From the NCBI RefSeq assembly GCF_003075415.1, contig NZ_QDAH01000006.1, positions 62,001 to 126,000 on the forward strand: a DNA stretch of 64,000 nucleotides. Reading direction: 5' to 3'. The DNA comes from Microvirga sp. KLBC 81. GTDB taxonomy: Bacteria > Pseudomonadota > Alphaproteobacteria > Rhizobiales > Beijerinckiaceae. The translations under genes and the position numbers were made by a program. Below, one piece after another: positions 60,969-64,000 of this stretch (its first letter is position 1; every line of letters begins with the position of its first letter). Under the pieces are notes generated by a model that searched no databases, was not told where the DNA came from, and saw only the letters and a program-made list of their open reading frames with translations.

Positions 60969-62576
60969 ATGCTGCGCTTCTCGAAGTCGAAGATCTTCGC
61001 CACCCTGGCGATCATCATCATCGGTCTGCTGCTGGCGGTTCCGAGCATGATGTCTCGTGAGCAGCGCCAGGCCTATTTGAGCGCCGTGCCGAGCTGGGTT
61101 CCATCATGGCTCGTGCCCTCGCGCGCCATCGTTCTCGGCCTCGACCTGCAGGGAGGTTCCCACGTTCTCCTCCAGGTGGATGAGGCGGATCTCATGCGCA
61201 CCCAGATCAACCTTCTGCGCGATGACGTGCGCCGCATCCTGCGCGACACCCGGGTCGTGTCCCAGAACGGCATTCAGACCGTTCCGCGCGGCGTGCAGAT
61301 CCGCGTGCCCAACCCGGCAGACCGCGAGCGCCTGATGCCGCGCCTGCGCGAGCTGGCCCAGCCGGTCGGCAATGCCATGCTCGGCCAGACCGGCAACGCG
61401 GCCGTGGCCATCAACGAGGCGCCGGACGGCACGATCGCGCTGACCTATACGGATGCGGGCATCAACGAGAAGGTCCGCCGCGCCGTCGATCAGTCCATCG
61501 AGGTTGTCCGCCGCCGTGTCGACTTCGGCGGTACCACGGAGCCCAGCATTCAGCGCCAGGGCGCGGACCGCGTGCTCGTGCAGGTTCCCGGCCTTCAGGA
61601 CCCTCAGAAGCTGAAAGAGCTTCTGGGTGAGACTGGTAACCTGGAATTCCGCCTTCTGGCTCAACCCGGCGCGACCGATGTGGACATGCTCCCCATGCGC
61701 GATGCGGGCGGCCAGCGCGTTCCCGTCGAACGCCGCGTGATCGCGGAAGGCGGCGACCTCACCGATGCTCAGGCAGCGTTCGATCCGCAGACCAACCAGC
61801 CCATCGTGAACTTCCGCTTCAACATCCGCGGCGCTCAGCGCTTCGGCCAGGCGACGACCGAGAATCTGGGCCGCCAGCTCGCCATCGTTCTCGACAACGA
61901 AGTCGTGTCCGCCCCCACGATCCAATCGCCGATCACCGGCGGCTCGGGCCAGATCTCGGGCAGCTTCACCATCGAACAGGTGAACAACTTGGCGATCATG
62001 CTGCGCTCCGGCGCGCTGCCGGCCAAGCTCACCATCGTGGAAGAGCGCACCGTCGGTCCGGGCCTCGGACGCGACTCCATCGAGGCCGGCAAGATGGCAA
62101 CTTACGTGGCCGGTATCTTCGTCATCATGTTCATGTTCGCTACCTATGGCGTGTTCGGCCTCATCGCGAACATCGCGTTGCTCGTGCATGTGGGCCTGAT
62201 CTTCGGTCTCATGTCGGTGTTGGAGGCCACGCTCACCCTGCCGGGTATCGCGGGCATCGTGCTCACCATCGGCACGGCGGTGGACTCCAACGTGCTGATC
62301 TACGAGCGCATCCGTGAAGAGGTTCACGCAGGACGTTCCATCGTGTCCGGCATCCAGGCCGGCTTCGACCGGGCGTTCGCCACCATCGTGGACTCGAACA
62401 GCACCATGGCGATTGCCGCCGTGATCCTGTTCTTCCTCGGCTCCGGTCCCGTGCGCGGCTTCGCGGTCGTGTTCATTCTCGGCATCCTCACGACGGTGAT
62501 CACCGCCGTCACCCTGACGCGCATGATGATCGCGCTCTGGTATCAGTGGATGCGCCCCAAAGTTCTTCCGTTCTAA
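60969..62576 (+). CDS. secD: Protein translocase subunit SecD
   Basis: 535 residues: N-terminal helix after MLRFSKSKIF, a large periplasmic P1 domain with LGLDLQGGSHVLLQVD, then the MMPL-type module with five helices including TIGTAVDSNVLIYERIREE and DSNSTMAIAAVILFFLGSGPVRGFAV. SecDF uses the proton gradient to pull substrates from SecYEG. ATG 60969 is preferred; the in-frame GTG at 60933 would add 12 basic residues and is less likely. secF follows by 12 bases. Confidence 0.96.
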   Translation: MLRFSKSKIFATLAIIIIGLLLAVPSMMSREQRQAYLSAVPSWVPSWLVPSRAIVLGLDLQGGSHVLLQVDEADLMRTQINLLRDDVRRILRDTRVVSQNGIQTVPRGVQIRVPNPADRERLMPRLRELAQPVGNAMLGQTGNAAVAINEAPDGTIALTYTDAGINEKVRRAVDQSIEVVRRRVDFGGTTEPSIQRQGADRVLVQVPGLQDPQKLKELLGETGNLEFRLLAQPGATDVDMLPMRDAGGQRVPVERRVIAEGGDLTDAQAAFDPQTNQPIVNFRFNIRGAQRFGQATTENLGRQLAIVLDNEVVSAPTIQSPITGGSGQISGSFTIEQVNNLAIMLRSGALPAKLTIVEERTVGPGLGRDSIEAGKMATYVAGIFVIMFMFATYGVFGLIANIALLVHVGLIFGLMSVLEATLTLPGIAGIVLTIGTAVDSNVLIYERIREEVHAGRSIVSGIQAGFDRAFATIVDSNSTMAIAAVILFFLGSGPVRGFAVVFILGILTTVITAVTLTRMMIALWYQWMRPKVLPF

Positions 62577-62588
62577 GGAGTGAGTATC

Positions 62589-63527
62589 GTGCGCCTCGTT
62601 CGCCTCTGGCCCGAAAACTCCCACTTCGACTTCATGCGCTTCAGGCGCTTCTCCTTCCCGCTGTCGGCGCTGATCTCGGTGGCGACGGCGATCATGCTCA
62701 TGACCGCAGGCCTCAACTTCGGCATCGACTTCAAGGGCGGCACGCTCATGGAGATCCAGGCCAAGTCCGGCCAGGCCAATGTCGCCCAGATCCGCCAGAC
62801 CGCCGAGGGCTTCGGGTTCGGCGATGTGGAGGTGCAGGAATTCGGCACCGCCGGCGAGGTTTCGCTGCGCTTCCCGATCCAGCCCGGCGGCGAGGCCGCG
62901 CAGACGGCGGTGGTGCAGAAGGCGCGCGATACCTTCGGCGCCGAGTACGACTTCCGCCGCGTCGAGACGGTGGGGCCGCGCGTGTCGGGCGAGCTCGTTC
63001 AGTCCGGCACCATCGGCGTCGTGCTCTCGGTGCTCGCGGTCCTGTTCTATCTCTGGTTCCGCTTCGAGCGTGAGCTGGCAGTGGCGTCGATCATCGGCAC
63101 GCTCCACGACATCGTGCTCACCATCGGCTTCTTCGTGATCACCCGTCACGAGTTCAACATGACCTCGATTGCGGCGATCCTCACCATCGTGGGCTATTCG
63201 CTCAACGAAACCGTGGTGGTGTTCGACCGTACCCGCGAGCTCATGCGCCGCTACAAGGCCATGCCGGCGGAAGAATTGTTGAACCTGTCGATCAACCACA
63301 CCATGTCCCGTACGATCATGACGGCGGCAACCACGGCGCTCTCGCTCCTGGCCCTCGTGATTTTCGGCGGGCAGGCGATCCAGGGATTCGCCCAGGTCAT
63401 GCTCTATGGCGTGGTGATCTGCACCTACTCGGCGATCTGCATCTCCTCGCCCATGCTGATCTATATCGGCCTGCGCGGAACCGAGACCGTCAAGGTGCCG
63501 GAGGGCAAGGCCGCAGCCGCGGAGTAA
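62589..63527 (+). CDS. secF: Protein translocase subunit SecF
   Basis: 312 residues with six membrane helices, the periplasmic LNFGIDFKGGTLMEI motif and the cytoplasmic NETVVVFDRTRELMRRY and TTALSLLALVIFGG stretches typical of SecF. It forms a complex with SecD. GTG 62589 is chosen because AAGGAG ends eight bases upstream; GTG 62580 is in frame but overlaps that site. Confidence 0.95.
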   Translation: MRLVRLWPENSHFDFMRFRRFSFPLSALISVATAIMLMTAGLNFGIDFKGGTLMEIQAKSGQANVAQIRQTAEGFGFGDVEVQEFGTAGEVSLRFPIQPGGEAAQTAVVQKARDTFGAEYDFRRVETVGPRVSGELVQSGTIGVVLSVLAVLFYLWFRFERELAVASIIGTLHDIVLTIGFFVITRHEFNMTSIAAILTIVGYSLNETVVVFDRTRELMRRYKAMPAEELLNLSINHTMSRTIMTAATTALSLLALVIFGGQAIQGFAQVMLYGVVICTYSAICISSPMLIYIGLRGTETVKVPEGKAAAAE

Positions 63528-63531
63528 AATC

Positions 63532-63918
63532 ATGAGCGATGGCCGCCTCTACGATGGCTTCCTGCCTGGACGCTATCAGATCGATGCCTACGGCAATGGC
63601 GGCTTTCGCTTCGCGGACATGTCTCATCGTGGATCGATCCTCGCGCTGCCATCGGGCATCAAAGCCTGGCCCATCAGCTCCATCGCGGAGCTGACCGACG
63701 AGGTCCTTGAGCCGATCTTCGCCGAAGCCGCGGAGATCGAGTTGCTGCTCCTCGGCACAGGTGTCGATGTCGCCGCCATTCCCAGCGCCTGTCGCGAGCG
63801 TTTCCGCGAGGCCAAGATCGGCCTCGACGTGATGCAGACCGGGGCAGCCACGCGCACCTACAACATCCTCCTGGCGGAAAACCGAAAGGTCGCCGCTGCC
63901 CTCATTGCCGTACCTTAA
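63532..63918 (+). CDS. Mth938-like domain protein (NDUFAF3-type)
   Basis: 128 residues with the Mth938/DUF498 pattern IDAYGNGGFRFADMSHRGSILALPSGI, EIELLLLGTGVDVAAIP and DVMQTGAATRTYNILLAENR. The mitochondrial relative NDUFAF3 helps assemble complex I, so a link to respiratory complex assembly is possible but not shown. It follows secF by four bases and overlaps nothing; the next gene starts one base after its stop. Confidence 0.88.
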   Translation: MSDGRLYDGFLPGRYQIDAYGNGGFRFADMSHRGSILALPSGIKAWPISSIAELTDEVLEPIFAEAAEIELLLLGTGVDVAAIPSACRERFREAKIGLDVMQTGAATRTYNILLAENRKVAAALIAVP

Positions 63919-63919
63919 G

Positions 63920-64000
63920 ATGGCCGATCCCCAATCCAACTTCGTCCATTGCGAGGCGCTCGTCCGCGAAGCCGACCCCGACCGGTATTTTGCCAACCTG
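63920..64000 (+). CDS. Probable phytoene/squalene synthase family protein (partial, runs off right edge)
   Basis: Only 27 codons are visible, from ATG 63920, one base after the preceding stop. They read MADPQSNFVHCEALVREAD and DPDRYFANL. This opening is like the squalene/phytoene synthase family members found after the Mth938-like gene in related genomes (also the NDUFAF6 family). With so little sequence the product is a guess from context; the gene itself is probable. Confidence 0.45.
   Translation, partial: MADPQSNFVHCEALVREADPDRYFANL

Noticed and set aside
61104-63533. An 809-codon open frame antisense to secD and secF
   Set aside because: Low-complexity His/Arg/Ala-rich antisense reading, opposite two unmistakable genes.

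Overview
The window reads as chromosome of a GC-rich alphaproteobacterium, most likely of the order Hyphomicrobiales (Rhizobiales) and plausibly a Methylobacteriaceae/Microvirga-like organism. Seen directly: an alphaproteobacterial LexA box (GTTC-N7-GTTC), HdaA rather than a classical Hda operon, GatCAB together with a tRNA-Gln that has the U1-A72 pair, and dense GC-rich intergenic repeats. The genus is an inference from gene order and protein style, not a database match.

Left end (1-2.5 kb): the SOS gene imuA runs off the edge on the minus strand behind a LexA-box promoter. Between it and a tRNA-Gln(CUG) lies a decayed defence-type cargo. Its two pieces are a nucleoside-deoxyribosyltransferase-like gene with at least two frameshifts and a C5-cytosine DNA methyltransferase missing both ends. 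The two are joined head to tail in a chimeric junction near position 1600. This is the only clearly accessory block.

2.7-8.4 kb: ruvX, then a complete CUT1 sugar ABC operon (binding protein, two permeases, ATPase; minus strand) divergent from a metal-dependent hydrolase. 8.7-17.5 kb: gatC, gatA and gatB, interrupted by a small membrane protein, a large secreted RTX protein carrying a TIM-barrel glycoside hydrolase, and two small genes whose 3' ends share a duplicated tail plus terminator. 17.6-26.7 kb: a zinc-ribbon adenylate/guanylate cyclase, two glutathione S-transferases, two acetyltransferases, several small secreted proteins, ndk and a cytoplasmic molybdopterin oxidoreductase. 26.8-37.3 kb: purN-purM, divergent from a CDP-alcohol phosphatidyltransferase / AI-2E-type permease / hdaA / ppk / ppx run, then an oxygenase, rnd and a small conserved gene. 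37.7-48 kb: aspS, maeB, a large exported protein, erpA, dgt, argS. 48-64 kb: a dense plus-strand housekeeping run (SPOR protein, nagZ, scpA-scpB, an orphan ABC ATPase, tatABC, serS, surE-pcm-nlpD, yajC-secD-secF, a Mth938-like gene and the start of a probable phytoene/squalene synthase), broken only by one minus-strand AAA ATPase.

How the genes fit together: GatCAB, the tRNA-Gln and aspS point to transamidation-based Gln/Asn-tRNA synthesis. tatABC and secDF-yajC cover both export routes. scpAB, hdaA, dgt, ndk and purMN serve chromosome replication and nucleotide supply. The SPOR protein, nagZ and the NlpD-like protein serve the cell wall.

The most unusual structure seen is in the spacers. 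There are at least three dispersed repeat families. One is a cloverleaf-like element with GTCAT/ATGAC ends. A second is a roughly 103-bp palindrome with 15-bp terminal inverted repeats. In one place the palindrome sits inside the cloverleaf element, and in another only half of it remains there. I saw no CRISPR array, transposase, integrase or rRNA operon.
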